Positions 22,767 through 31,854 of a stretch of DNA of 64,000 bases are shown in pieces. The notes under the pieces are model-generated. The model worked only from the letters and a program-made list of their open reading frames with translations, searched no databases and was not told the origin of the DNA. This stretch comes from Variovorax beijingensis. GTDB lineage: Bacteria; Pseudomonadota; Gammaproteobacteria; Burkholderiales; Burkholderiaceae_C. Both the position numbers and the translations under genes were made by a program. Each line of letters opens with the position of its first letter. The first letter of the stretch is position 1. The stretch is taken from contig NZ_RXFQ01000022.1 in the NCBI RefSeq assembly GCF_003951285.1, forward strand, positions 43,852 through 107,851, given 5' to 3'.

Positions 22767-24025
22767 GCTTGGGTCTCCTTGTTTTTTGTCCAGGGTTCGG
22801 CCGCACCGCCGGGCCGCAGCACCTGCCCGGTCAGGAACTGCGCGCGTGGGCCGGCCAGGTAGCCGAGCAGGGGCAGGCAGGCATTGGGCGCCAGGTCGGG
22901 CGGCAGTTCCAGCGCGTTGATGCGCAATCCGCGCGCACCCCATTCGGCAGCCAGCGTGGCCACCAGCATGCGGGCCGCATCGGCGTCGCCGGCCAGCTCC
23001 CAGGGGAGTTCCGGTGCGGGCCGGGGCAGCAGCAGCGTGAGGCTGGCCAGCGCCGCATGGCTCGACCGGAAGCAGCGAGCCGCGTGGAGCACGGCATCGA
23101 GCTGCGCGCCGGGCTGCGCATTCATTGCGCGGCCGTCGATGGCGGCCGGGTAGCCCTGTCTGCCGGGGCGGGCCGCATGCGAAAGCGCCCACGCTTCCAG
23201 TGCGGTCCGCCAGGCCGGCTCGCGCACCGATTCCCAATGCGTTCGAAGCGGCGCCTCGAACGGCAGGGGCGCATGCTCGGATGGCGGCAACGGCTGGCTG
23301 CCTCCGCAGACGGAGGAGCCGCCATCCAGCACCAGCAGTTGCCCGGTGAGCACGCGCGCACCCGGGCTGGCCAGGAAGCACAGCGCCTCGGCCATGTCCT
23401 CGGGCTCGGCCATCCGGCCCATGGGGATCTTCGACACCGCCTGCGCCGGGTTCAGCCGGCCGCCATCGATCAGGCGCTGCACGAGTTCGGTTCGCACGAA
23501 GCCCGGTGCCAGTGTGGTCACCGTCCAGTCGGGCCGGGCTTGCGCCAGCGCCCGGCCCTGGGCAATCAGTCCGGCCTTGCTGGGGCTGTAGAGCCCGCGC
23601 CACGGAATGGCCCGCAGGCCCGCGCCGGAAGCCAGGTTGACGATGCGCGCACCTGGCTGCAGCAGCGGCGCACAGGCCTGCACCATGCGGGCCGGAGCCG
23701 CCAGGTTGAGTGCCAGAAGGCGCGCGGCCGTGCCGTCGTCGTGGCCGGACGTGGCCTCGGCGCCGCCGGCCGACAGACCCGCGTTGTTGATCAGCGCATC
23801 GAGCGGCGGTATCTCCTGCCCCAGGCGCTCGATCCGGGTGGCATCCGTCAGGTCGGCCACCAGGCTCAGCGGCCGCTCGGCCTCGGCGGGCCAGAGGGCT
23901 TCGAGGCGCCGCAGCGCACCCGCATCCGCATCGACCAGGACGCAACACCATCCCGCGCGCGCAAGGCCGAGCGCCGTGGCGCGACCGATGCCGCCGCCGG
24001 CGCCGGTGACCAGGGCGGTCGCCAT
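22763..24025 (-). CDS. Short-chain dehydrogenase/reductase with extra degenerate SDR-like C-terminal half
   Basis: 421 aa, against about 250 for a normal SDR. Residues 1-240 form a complete SDR: GAGGGIG cofactor loop at 9, NNAG near 79, and catalytic YSPSKAG near 145. Residues about 255-410 repeat the back part of an SDR (AARMLVATLAAEWGARGLRINALEL, then PRAQFLTGQVLRPGG) but without a glycine-rich loop or YxxxK, so this half is probably structural. An ATG one base from the upstream stop (TGATG) is taken as start. Sixth-from-last role in the pathway cannot be fixed. Confidence 0.75.
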   Translation of the reverse strand: MATALVTGAGGGIGRATALGLARAGWCCVLVDADAGALRRLEALWPAEAERPLSLVADLTDATRIERLGQEIPPLDALINNAGLSAGGAEATSGHDDGTAARLLALNLAAPARMVQACAPLLQPGARIVNLASGAGLRAIPWRGLYSPSKAGLIAQGRALAQARPDWTVTTLAPGFVRTELVQRLIDGGRLNPAQAVSKIPMGRMAEPEDMAEALCFLASPGARVLTGQLLVLDGGSSVCGGSQPLPPSEHAPLPFEAPLRTHWESVREPAWRTALEAWALSHAARPGRQGYPAAIDGRAMNAQPGAQLDAVLHAARCFRSSHAALASLTLLLPRPAPELPWELAGDADAARMLVATLAAEWGARGLRINALELPPDLAPNACLPLLGYLAGPRAQFLTGQVLRPGGAAEPWTKNKETQA

Positions 24026-24570
24026 CACGAGCCCCGCACTTCGCGCAGCAGCGCATACACGGCGTCGTGCGGCGCCGCGCCGCCGACCGGCTGTCGCGCG
24101 CCGAACAGGGCGGCATCGCCCTGCGTCAGCTCGGGCCGCGTGCGCTCCTCGATCCAGTCATAGATCACCGTGCGCGCGGCCACGCGCCATTCGCCGCCAC
24201 GGCGCTCGAAGCGGTCCGCGTAGCGGCCGCACAGGAAGGTCTCGCGATCGGGCTGCGCGGCCGTGGCCTGCAGCGCGAAGAAGCTGCTTTCCACTGCGGC
24301 AGCATCGCCGTGCAGCTCGATCAGCACGTTGCTGATCTGGTGGACGCGGCGGCCGCCCTGCCGCAGCTTTTCGAGCGCCTGAGCGATGAAGCCGGCAGCG
24401 CTGCCGTTCCAGGCGCCGTGGCAGTCCGTGGCGTCCTCCCAGTAGGCCGAACGCAAGGCCTGCTCGTCGCAGCGGTCGATGCCGCGGCAATAGCGCAGCA
24501 GGCAGTCGCGGATCGCCTCGCGGTCCAGCAGCTCCTGCAGGGTTGCCGGCCCTTGCGCAGCGGCACTCAT
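24025..24570 (-). CDS. SnoaL/NTF2-like domain protein
   Basis: 181 aa. The alpha+beta-barrel pattern of SnoaL_4 proteins is clear: LLDREAIRDCLLRYCRGIDRCDEQALRSAYWEDATD in the first 50 residues, then VHQISNVLIEL and WRVAARTVIYDW. Members are isomerases, hydratases, or small subunit-like proteins of ring-hydroxylating enzymes. Overlaps the VOC gene upstream by four bases and the SDR downstream. Its reaction in this pathway cannot be read from sequence. Confidence 0.75.
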   Translation of the reverse strand: MSAAAQGPATLQELLDREAIRDCLLRYCRGIDRCDEQALRSAYWEDATDCHGAWNGSAAGFIAQALEKLRQGGRRVHQISNVLIELHGDAAAVESSFFALQATAAQPDRETFLCGRYADRFERRGGEWRVAARTVIYDWIEERTRPELTQGDAALFGARQPVGGAAPHDAVYALLREVRGS

Positions 24571-24947
24571 GCGGCCGCGGGCGCGGCGCGCCGGAACAGC
24601 TGCACCAAATTGCCCTCGGGATCGCGCAGCGACAGCACGGCGCCGTGGCCGCTCATGTCGCGCAGGCCCAGCACCTGCCCGCCGGCCGCGCCGATGCGTT
24701 CCGCCGCGCCCTCGAAGTCGTCCACCTCCAGCACCATCACCAATCCGCTGGTGGCGGGCGCCGCCTCCTCGGGGCAGGCCAGCGCCACGTTGGTGCCGCC
24801 CACGCCGTACTGGATCCAGCGGTCGCCATCGCGGAACTTCATCGGCAGGCCCAGCGCGCCTTCGTAGAAGGCATGCAGGCTGGCCGGCTGCTTCGCCACG
24901 ACGAACACGTTCTGCACCCGCCTGGGCGGTGGAAGCGCGCCGCTCAC
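24567..24947 (-). CDS. VOC/glyoxalase-fold protein
   Basis: 126 aa. One vicinal-oxygen-chelate domain: VQNVFVVAKQPASLHAFYEGALGLPMKF at the start, VMVLEVDDFEGAAERIGAAGG in the middle, SLRDPEGNLVQLF at the end. The usual first metal ligand His is replaced by a Gln-Asn region, so metal binding needs care. It is coupled by four-base overlaps to the SDR gene upstream and the SnoaL gene downstream. Confidence 0.75.
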   Translation of the reverse strand: MSGALPPPRRVQNVFVVAKQPASLHAFYEGALGLPMKFRDGDRWIQYGVGGTNVALACPEEAAPATSGLVMVLEVDDFEGAAERIGAAGGQVLGLRDMSGHGAVLSLRDPEGNLVQLFRRAAPAAA

Positions 24948-25702
24948 AGCGATGTCTCCGAAGCGCCGCCGTCCAGCCGCAGCACATCCGCGTTGAAGAA
25001 GCGCGAAGCGTCGCCGGCCAGGAAGCAGATGGCGTCGGCGATGTCTTCGACCGTGCCCAGCCGCCCGAGCGGCGTGCGGCCGATGCGCCGCGCATCGAGC
25101 TCCGCATTGCGGTGCTTGGCGGTGCCTTCGGTGGGCACCGCGCCGGGCGCGACCGCGTTCACGCGGATGTTGCGCGCGCCCAGGTCGGCGGCCGATGCGC
25201 GCGTGATGCCCAGCACGCCGGCCTTGATGCCGCTGTAGACCACCGAGCGCATCGGCGACTTGAAGGCCGCGATGGAGGCCACGTTGACGATCGAGCCGCC
25301 GCGCTCCGGATCCATCGCCTCGGCCGCGGCCTGGATGCCCCAGATCACCGACTTGAAGCCGATCTCCACCATGCGGTCCATGACCTCCGGCGTGATCTCG
25401 GCCAGCGGCTGGTAGCGCACCCAGGCGGCGTTGTTGACCATCACATCCAGCCGGCCCGCATCGCGCGCGAACTGCGCCACGGCCTCGCGCATGCCGTCGC
25501 GCGTGGACACGTCGCAGGGCAGCCCGATGGCCTGGCCGCCGAGCGCGCGGATCTCGGCCACGGCCTCTTCCACGAATTCAGGCTTCAGGTCGTTGATGCC
25601 GACGGTGGCGCCCAGGCGGGCCATGGCGCGTGCGGTGGCGCGGCCGATGCCGTGGCCCGCGCCGCTGATGAAGGCCGTGCGGCCTGACAGGGACATGTTC
25701 AT
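24944..25702 (-). CDS. Short-chain dehydrogenase/reductase (SDR)
   Basis: 252 aa, normal SDR length. GAGHGIG near residue 15, NNAAW near 91, and the catalytic YSGIKAG near 156 are intact; the C-terminus ends with the usual ADVLRLDGGA. NAD(P)-dependent oxidation of a hydroxyl group is likely, possibly the hydroxyacyl-CoA step of the pathway. The start at 25702 gives an ATGA overlap with the synthetase gene. Confidence 0.85.
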   Translation of the reverse strand: MNMSLSGRTAFISGAGHGIGRATARAMARLGATVGINDLKPEFVEEAVAEIRALGGQAIGLPCDVSTRDGMREAVAQFARDAGRLDVMVNNAAWVRYQPLAEITPEVMDRMVEIGFKSVIWGIQAAAEAMDPERGGSIVNVASIAAFKSPMRSVVYSGIKAGVLGITRASAADLGARNIRVNAVAPGAVPTEGTAKHRNAELDARRIGRTPLGRLGTVEDIADAICFLAGDASRFFNADVLRLDGGASETSL

Positions 25703-27831
25703 TGCTTGCCTTTCATGGCGTGTTCCTCGGGCACCAGCAGCGCATCGAGCGCATGCGCGCCGCGGCCCTGTTCCAGCACCACCAGGGGGTTGATGTCGAT
25801 CTCGCAGACGCTGTCCGCATGCCGCACCGCGAAGCGCGACAGCGCCGCGATGGCCTTCGCGGCCGCCTGCACGTCGGCCTTGGGGCGGCCGCGCGCGCCG
25901 TCGAGCAGCGGGAAGGCCTTGAGCGACTGCAGCATCGCCGTGGCCTGGGCCTCGTCGACGGGCGCGGGCTGCAGCGCCACGTCCTTGAAGACCTCGGCAA
26001 AGATGCCGCCCAGGCCAACCATCACCATCGGGCCGAACACCGGGTCCTTCCTGGCGCCCAGGATGAGCTCGACGCCGCCCTGCACCATCTGCGCGACCAG
26101 CACGCCGGCGATGCGGGCGCCGGGCGCCTTCAGCGCCACGCGCGCCAGCAGCTGCTCGTATTCCTCGCGCAGCTGCGCTTCGGAGCGCACGCCGACGAAC
26201 ACGCCGCCGACCTCGGTCTTGTGCGCGATATCGGGCGAAACGATCTTGAGCACCAGCGGAAAACCCATCGCGCGCGCGGCGGCGAGCGCCTCGCCGAGGC
26301 TGTGCGCGATCGCCTCCCGCGGCACGGGCAGCCCCGCCTCGGCCAGCACCGCCTTGGCACTGGCCTCGGTGGCGAAGGCCTCGGCGGCCAGCGGCACGCG
26401 TGCGATGGCCGGCGCAGCAGCCCGTGCGGGATCGCGCGCGCCGAAGCGCAGCAGCGCAGCCAGCGTCGCGCAGGCCGCATCGATGCCCTCGACCACCGGA
26501 AAGCCCATCGCGTTGAGCCGCGTGCGCACGTCGTCGGGGGCCCGCGCGCACAGCAGGATCAGGCGCGCGGGATGATCCTTGCGCACCTGCGCCAGCGCCT
26601 CCAGGAACACGCCGCGCAGACGGGGCACGTGGAAGGCGTTGGCCGACTGCAGGATCAGCGCGTCGCAGCTGTCGTCGCGCGCCACGGCGCCGAGCATCTG
26701 GGCCAGCACCTCGGGCCGGCTCGACACCTGCGCCGTCATGTCCACCGGATTGGACGGCGCGGCGAAGGGCACCACGGAGAGGATGCGCTCCTGCGTCTGC
26801 GCCGCGAGCCTGGGCAGCGCCAGGCCCTGCGCGCTGGCCGCATCGGCCAGCAGCACGCCGAAGCCGCCGGAGGCCGTGAGCACGGCCACGCGGCGGCCGC
26901 CGGGCACGCGCGCCGGGCCGACCACCGACAGCGCATGGCCGACCTCGAGCAGCAGCTCGATGCTGGGCACGCGCAGCGCGCCGCCCTGGCGCAGCACGAC
27001 ATCGAACACGGCGTCCGAGCCGGCCAGCGCGCCGGTGTGCGAGGCCGCGGCCGCGCTGCCCGCCTCGGAGACGCCGACCTTGAGCACCACCAGCGGCTTG
27101 CCGGCCTCGCGCGCCATCGCCATGGCCTGCATGAGCTTCGCACCGTCGCGGCAGGTTTCCATGCAGCACAGGATCACCGAGGTGCCGGGATCGGCCGCCA
27201 GCGAGGCGATCGCGTCGGCAATGTCCACGTCGCATTCGTTGCCCGTGGTCAGCATGCGGCTCACGCCCAGGCCGCGCTCGCCGGCCAGGCGCAGGGTGAA
27301 GCTGCCGAGGTTGCCGCTTTGCGAGACGATGCCCACCGAGCCCGCCGCGGGAAAGGACGATTCCAGCGCCACCGAGAAGGTGGCGATGCTCTTGTCGGGC
27401 ACGCCGATCGCGCCCAGGCAATTGGGGCCGACGATGCGCATGCCGGTGGCCCGCGCCACCTCGCCGATGCGCGCCTGCAGGCGGCTGCCCTCCTCGCCCA
27501 TCTCGGAGAAGCCGGCGGACAGGATCACCGCGGCCTTCACGCCGCGCCGCGCGCAGTCCTGCACCGCGTCGAGCACACCCGCGGGCGGCACCGCGATCAC
27601 CGCGAGCTCGGGCACCTCGGGCAGTTCCGCCAGGCTCGCATAAGCCCGCAGCGACTGCACCAGGCCCGCCTTGCGGTTGATCGGATAGATGCCGCCCGCA
27701 TAGCCGTACTTCTGCAGGAACTGCAGCGGCCGGCCGCCGATCTTGGTGACGTCATCCGAGGCACCGAAGATGGCGATCGAGCGCGGCTTGAACAGCGCGT
27801 CGAGGCCATGGCCCACTTGCATTGCAGGCAT
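25699..27831 (-). CDS. ADP-forming acyl-CoA synthetase (acetyl-CoA synthetase/ACD family, fused subunits)
   Basis: 710 aa. CoA-binding Rossmann domain (SIAIFGASDDVTKIGGRPL near 18), succinyl-CoA-synthetase-like domains with the phosphohistidine motif SHTGALAGSDAVF near 257, and a C-terminal ATP-grasp domain (AKAVLAEAGLPVPRE near 480, MVMVGLGGIFAEVFKDV near 615). It activates an acid to its CoA ester with ATP giving ADP. Two bases separate its start from the enoyl-CoA hydratase stop. Probably the substrate-activating or intermediate-activating step of the pathway. Confidence 0.85.
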   Translation of the reverse strand: MPAMQVGHGLDALFKPRSIAIFGASDDVTKIGGRPLQFLQKYGYAGGIYPINRKAGLVQSLRAYASLAELPEVPELAVIAVPPAGVLDAVQDCARRGVKAAVILSAGFSEMGEEGSRLQARIGEVARATGMRIVGPNCLGAIGVPDKSIATFSVALESSFPAAGSVGIVSQSGNLGSFTLRLAGERGLGVSRMLTTGNECDVDIADAIASLAADPGTSVILCCMETCRDGAKLMQAMAMAREAGKPLVVLKVGVSEAGSAAAASHTGALAGSDAVFDVVLRQGGALRVPSIELLLEVGHALSVVGPARVPGGRRVAVLTASGGFGVLLADAASAQGLALPRLAAQTQERILSVVPFAAPSNPVDMTAQVSSRPEVLAQMLGAVARDDSCDALILQSANAFHVPRLRGVFLEALAQVRKDHPARLILLCARAPDDVRTRLNAMGFPVVEGIDAACATLAALLRFGARDPARAAAPAIARVPLAAEAFATEASAKAVLAEAGLPVPREAIAHSLGEALAAARAMGFPLVLKIVSPDIAHKTEVGGVFVGVRSEAQLREEYEQLLARVALKAPGARIAGVLVAQMVQGGVELILGARKDPVFGPMVMVGLGGIFAEVFKDVALQPAPVDEAQATAMLQSLKAFPLLDGARGRPKADVQAAAKAIAALSRFAVRHADSVCEIDINPLVVLEQGRGAHALDALLVPEEHAMKGKQ

Positions 27832-27832
27832 C

Positions 27833-28594
27833 TCAACGCCCCTTGTAGACGGGCTTGCGCTTTTCGAGGAAGGCCTTGCGGGCTTCCTGCGCATCCTCGG
27901 TCTTGGCCAGCGCCATGGTGATGTTCTGCTCGAAGCGGTAGCCGTCGCGCTGCGGCATCAGGTCCATCATGTTGGCCGCCTGCTTCGCATAGGCAATGGC
28001 CAGCGGCGCCTTCGAGGCGATCTCCTGCGCGATCTCCATGGCCAGCGACATCAGCTGCCCGGCGGGCACCACCTCGTCGAGCACGCCGCGGCGGTACAGC
28101 TCGGCGGCGGGCACCTTCATGCCGGTGAAGAACATGCGGCGCGTGAACGAGCGGCCGAACATGGTGCGCAGCATCGAGACGCCGCCGGCCAGGCCGACGT
28201 TGATCTCGGGCATGGCGAAGGTGGCGTCCTCGCTCGCCAGGAAGATGTCGCACGCGGCCATGAGCCCGAAGCCGGCGCCCAGCGCAGGGCCATTGACGGC
28301 CGCGATCACGGGCTTGCTGCACTCGCGGATCGCATTGCCCGTTTCGCGCGTCCAGCGGTTGTGGTCGAGGAAGTCGCCCGCCTTCTGGGCATCGGGCCGG
28401 TCCTTGAGGTCCGCGCCGGAGCAGAAGAACTTGCCCGTGCCCGTGAGGATCGCGACGCGCACGTCGGCGCGCTCGGAGACCTCGTCGAAGATTTCGATCA
28501 GGCGGCGGCGCGTGGCGCGGTCCAGCGCATTGACCGGCGGCTTGTCGAGCCGGACGACGGCGATGTATTCGGAGACTTCCAGTTCGATGCTCAT
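27833..28594 (-). CDS. Enoyl-CoA hydratase/isomerase family protein
   Basis: 253 aa crotonase-fold protein. KFFCSGADLKDR near residue 55 and AAVNGPALGAGFGLMAACDI near 97 form the CoA/oxyanion site, and MPEINVGL near 129 holds a candidate catalytic Glu. It would hydrate or isomerise an enoyl-CoA made by the acyl-CoA dehydrogenases. Overlaps the acyl-CoA dehydrogenase gene upstream by four bases. Confidence 0.85.
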   Translation of the reverse strand: MSIELEVSEYIAVVRLDKPPVNALDRATRRRLIEIFDEVSERADVRVAILTGTGKFFCSGADLKDRPDAQKAGDFLDHNRWTRETGNAIRECSKPVIAAVNGPALGAGFGLMAACDIFLASEDATFAMPEINVGLAGGVSMLRTMFGRSFTRRMFFTGMKVPAAELYRRGVLDEVVPAGQLMSLAMEIAQEIASKAPLAIAYAKQAANMMDLMPQRDGYRFEQNITMALAKTEDAQEARKAFLEKRKPVYKGR

Positions 28595-29703
28595 CGCACA
28601 CTCCCGGTCTGGTTGGAAAAGGAAACTTGCACTGCCGGCACGTGGGGCGCCAGCAGCCGCGCGGCGTGCAGCAGCCGGTCGCCGTAGCGGAACTCGGAGG
28701 CAATGAGGCGCTGCGCCGTGCGGGTGGCCAGCACCTCCTCGCTCACGCCCATGCCGCCGTGCATCTGGATGGCCGATTCGGCGCAGGCGCGCGCCGATTC
28801 GGCCAGCGACACCTTGGCCAGGCGCAGCGTGCGGCGCAGGTCGGCCGCGTTCTGCTCGTAGGCATGGAAGCAGTGGATCACCAGGCCCTTGGCGCCCAGG
28901 TACTTCACGTACATGTCGGCCACGCGATGGCGCAGCACCTGGAAGCTCGCGAGCGCCACGCCGAACTGGCGCCGCTCCCGCAGGTGGAGCACGGTCTGGC
29001 GGACCAGCGTGGCCAGCGCCGCCACGGTGTCGGCGGCGGTCAGCAGCAAGGCGGCGTCGGTCGCCTTGGCGCGCGCCTCGCGCACGGCAGCGCCGCGCGC
29101 GATGCAGGCGCCCTCGGGCACCGCGAGCCGCTCCAGCGCGAAGTCGGCGCCCAGGCGGCCTTCCATCGTCCGGTAGCGGGCCTTCGGCTTGCCGATGCGC
29201 TCTGCGTCGACCAGGAAGAGGGCTTCGTCGCCGTCTTCCAGCTGCGCCGGCACGAGGTAGTGCGTGGCGGGCAAGGTCAGGTCGACGCCCTGCACCACGC
29301 CGCTCAGCGCGTAGCCGATGTCCAGGTGCCGGGCCGTGATGGCAGGGTCCTCGGGCGTGGCGGACAGCGCGGTCATCGGCGCGATCCGCGCGCTGCCCTC
29401 GGCCACCGCCTCCAGCCAGCGATGGGCCGTGTCGGCGCCGGCCGCCTGCAGCAGCAGCGGCACCACGGCGCAGGTCTCGACCACCGGCAGCTGCACGCCA
29501 TGCGTGGCCAGCCCCTCGACGATGGAAGCGAGGTCATGGAGGCTGCCGCCGACGCCGCCGGCCTCCTCGGGCACGAGGGTCGCGGTCCAGCCCAGCTCGC
29601 GCACGGGATCGCCCTGGATCTGTTGCGCGGCATGGTCCTCGGCATAGCGGCTGGCCGCATCCAGCAGCATGCCGGGAAACAGCGACGGGAAAGAGGTGGA
29701 CAT
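28591..29703 (-). CDS. Acyl-CoA dehydrogenase family protein, partner subunit
   Basis: 370 aa. The C-terminal half has the ACAD pattern RRQFGVALASFQVLRHRVADMYV near 240 and AIQMHGGMGVSEEVL near 320. The N-terminal half is divergent, and the usual C-terminal Glu-containing segment is missing. It sits directly beside a second ACAD gene; such unlike pairs form heteromeric acyl-CoA dehydrogenases acting on cyclic or branched side chains. Heteromer formation is an inference. Confidence 0.8.
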   Translation of the reverse strand: MSTSFPSLFPGMLLDAASRYAEDHAAQQIQGDPVRELGWTATLVPEEAGGVGGSLHDLASIVEGLATHGVQLPVVETCAVVPLLLQAAGADTAHRWLEAVAEGSARIAPMTALSATPEDPAITARHLDIGYALSGVVQGVDLTLPATHYLVPAQLEDGDEALFLVDAERIGKPKARYRTMEGRLGADFALERLAVPEGACIARGAAVREARAKATDAALLLTAADTVAALATLVRQTVLHLRERRQFGVALASFQVLRHRVADMYVKYLGAKGLVIHCFHAYEQNAADLRRTLRLAKVSLAESARACAESAIQMHGGMGVSEEVLATRTAQRLIASEFRYGDRLLHAARLLAPHVPAVQVSFSNQTGSVR

Positions 29704-29706
29704 GGC

Positions 29707-30867
29707 TCAGGCTCCCAGCAGTTCGTTGGCGACCACGTTGCGCTGCACCTCGGAGGTGCCGCCGGCGATGGTGCGGGCGCGCGTGAACATGTAGTTCTGG
29801 ATCCAGGTGGCGTCGGGCACGTCCGCCCCGGCCTCGGCGAGGAAGCGGTGGGCCGCGTCGGGGCCGACCGCGTCCAGGGCGATGGTCGTCAGGCGCTGCG
29901 CCACGTCGGCGCAGGTCATCTTGATGACCGAAGGCTGCACGCCCAGCGGGCGCTGGTGGATCAGGTCGTCGGTGGCCTCGGCCATCATCACGCGGGCGCC
30001 CTTCACATCGGCCTCGCACAACAGCAGCTTGTGGTGCAGGCCGCTGAAGTCGCGCCGGCCCGCGGCCGCGCGCGCCGCTTCCTCGACCAGGCGCGTGACC
30101 TGCCGGCGCATGAGCTCCAGCCGCGCCACGTTGGCCGGCGGCAGGCGCTCGCGTTCGAGCAGGAACTTGGCGCAGGTCCAGCCCTTGCCGACCTCGCCGA
30201 GCAGGTTGTCGGCGCGCACGCGCACCTCGTCGAAGAAGACCTCGTTCAGGTGATGCCAGCCGTCGATGGTCTTGATCGGGCGCACGGTGATGCCCGGCGT
30301 GTCCATGGGCACCAGCAGCAGCGAGATGCCCTCCTGCTTCTTCGCTTCCCTGGAGGTGCGCACCAGCATGTAGATCATGCTGGCCTCGTGGGCATGCGAG
30401 GTCCAGATCTTCTGGCCGTTGACGACCCACGCGCCGCCCTCGAGCCGCGCGCTGGTGGACAGCGAGGCCAGGTCGGAACCCGAGCCGGGCTCCGAATAGC
30501 CCTGGCACCACCAGTCGGAGCCGTCGAGGATGCGCGGCAGGAAGCGGGCCTTCTGCTCCGGCGTTCCGAAGCGGATGATCACCGGGCCGATGTGGCCCAG
30601 GCCGTGGTGGTAGAGCGGCGGGCAGTCGTTCTCGGCCATCACCTCCTCGAAGATGAGGCGCTGGCGGATGTCCCACCCGGTGCCGCCCGCTTCGCGCGGC
30701 CAGCTCGGCGCGCCCCAGCCGCGGGCGTTCAGGATCTGCTGCCAGGCCTGGTATTCGCGCTTGGTGATCTTCTGGCCGGCCGCGACGACGGCGCGGATCT
30801 CGGGCGGGCAGGCTTCGCGCGCGAACGCTTCGAGTTCGCGCCGGAAGCCGGCGTAGTCGATGGACAT
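29707..30867 (-). CDS. Acyl-CoA dehydrogenase
   Basis: 386 aa, full length. EPGSGSDLASLSTSARLEG near residue 128 is the FAD/substrate loop, VNGQKIWTSHAHEASMIYML near 150 follows the family pattern, and the C-terminus ends AGGTSEVQRNVVANELLG, matching the typical FAD-binding tail. It oxidises an acyl-CoA to the enoyl-CoA, with electrons going to ETF. Three bases separate it from the partner dehydrogenase. Confidence 0.88.
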   Translation of the reverse strand: MSIDYAGFRRELEAFAREACPPEIRAVVAAGQKITKREYQAWQQILNARGWGAPSWPREAGGTGWDIRQRLIFEEVMAENDCPPLYHHGLGHIGPVIIRFGTPEQKARFLPRILDGSDWWCQGYSEPGSGSDLASLSTSARLEGGAWVVNGQKIWTSHAHEASMIYMLVRTSREAKKQEGISLLLVPMDTPGITVRPIKTIDGWHHLNEVFFDEVRVRADNLLGEVGKGWTCAKFLLERERLPPANVARLELMRRQVTRLVEEAARAAAGRRDFSGLHHKLLLCEADVKGARVMMAEATDDLIHQRPLGVQPSVIKMTCADVAQRLTTIALDAVGPDAAHRFLAEAGADVPDATWIQNYMFTRARTIAGGTSEVQRNVVANELLGA

Positions 30868-30897
30868 CTTGTCTCCTGTTGGAAATTGGAAAAGGGC

Positions 30898-31833
30898 TCA
30901 GCCCTTGCGCAGCTGCGTGATCAGTTCGTCCAGCGCGGCAGCGGCGCCGTCGGGGTCGCGCCGGCGCAGTTCGTGCGCGACCTTGCGGCGCAGCGGAAAG
31001 AGGTCCGGGCGCGGACGCACCGAGAGGACGTGCGTCATGCGCTCGCGCAGCACGCTGGTCATGGTCTGCGCCATCAGCGTCAGCGCCTCGTTGTGGCCGG
31101 CGGCCGCGATCGAAGAGAAGAAGGCGCTCGCGGAGGCGATGCGTTCCTTCAGCGGTGCGTCGTCCGGATGCGCCTCGATGGCATCGGCGGCCTCGCGCAC
31201 CGCGTCCAGCTCGGCCTCGGTGGCGCGTTCGCTCGCCAGGCGCAGCAAGGTGCCGTAGAGCGTGCGGTAGGCCTCGTCGATGTCGGCGTCTCCGAGCCGT
31301 CCCTCCACGACCAGCTTGCGCAGCGACTCGGCCAGCATCATGTAGGCGCCCTTGTAGAACACCAGCGCCTGGTCGGGCACGCCGGCGCTCAGGTGCCGGA
31401 CCTCGCCGATGAAGATGGTGTGGTCGCCGGCCTCGTGGGCGGCATGGGCGCGGCATTCGAAGCTGGCCAGGCAGTCGTCGATCAGCGGCATGCCCAGCCG
31501 GCCGGCGCGCCAGGCCACGCCGTCGAACTTGTGCTCGATCCTGCTGGAGGCGAAGCGGCCCGACAGCGCGTCCTGCTGCTGCGAGAGGATGTTGATGACG
31601 AAGCCCTCCGCGGCCTGGAAGGTCGGCAGCAGGCGGCTGGCATTGCGCAGGCTGAACAGCACGAGCGGCGGATCGAGCGACACCGAGCTGAACGAATTGC
31701 AGGTCAGGCCGGCAGGCTGGCCGTCCGGCGTGCAGGTGGTGATGACGGCCACGCCGGTCGGAAAGCATCCGAGCAGCTGGCGCAGTTGCGCGGGCTCGAT
31801 GGCGCAGCGGATGTCTTCGGCGGCTTCGGACAT
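30898..31833 (-). CDS. Flavin reductase fused to a C-terminal FCD-like helical domain
   Basis: 311 aa, against about 165-190 for a plain flavin reductase. Residues about 15-165 form the flavin reductase domain (LLGCFPTGVAVITT near 20, FSSVSLDPPLVLFSLRNASRLL near 48, FIGEVRHLSAG near 145). Residues about 180-305 form a helical domain resembling the FCD ligand-binding domain of GntR regulators (TLYGTLLRLASERATEAEL, then HELRRRDPDGAAAALDELI). It would supply FMNH2 to the monooxygenase encoded next to it; the added domain may bind an effector. Confidence 0.75.
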   Translation of the reverse strand: MSEAAEDIRCAIEPAQLRQLLGCFPTGVAVITTCTPDGQPAGLTCNSFSSVSLDPPLVLFSLRNASRLLPTFQAAEGFVINILSQQQDALSGRFASSRIEHKFDGVAWRAGRLGMPLIDDCLASFECRAHAAHEAGDHTIFIGEVRHLSAGVPDQALVFYKGAYMMLAESLRKLVVEGRLGDADIDEAYRTLYGTLLRLASERATEAELDAVREAADAIEAHPDDAPLKERIASASAFFSSIAAAGHNEALTLMAQTMTSVLRERMTHVLSVRPRPDLFPLRRKVAHELRRRDPDGAAAALDELITQLRKG

Positions 31834-31854
31834 GGCGTCTCCTCGCGCTCGGCC

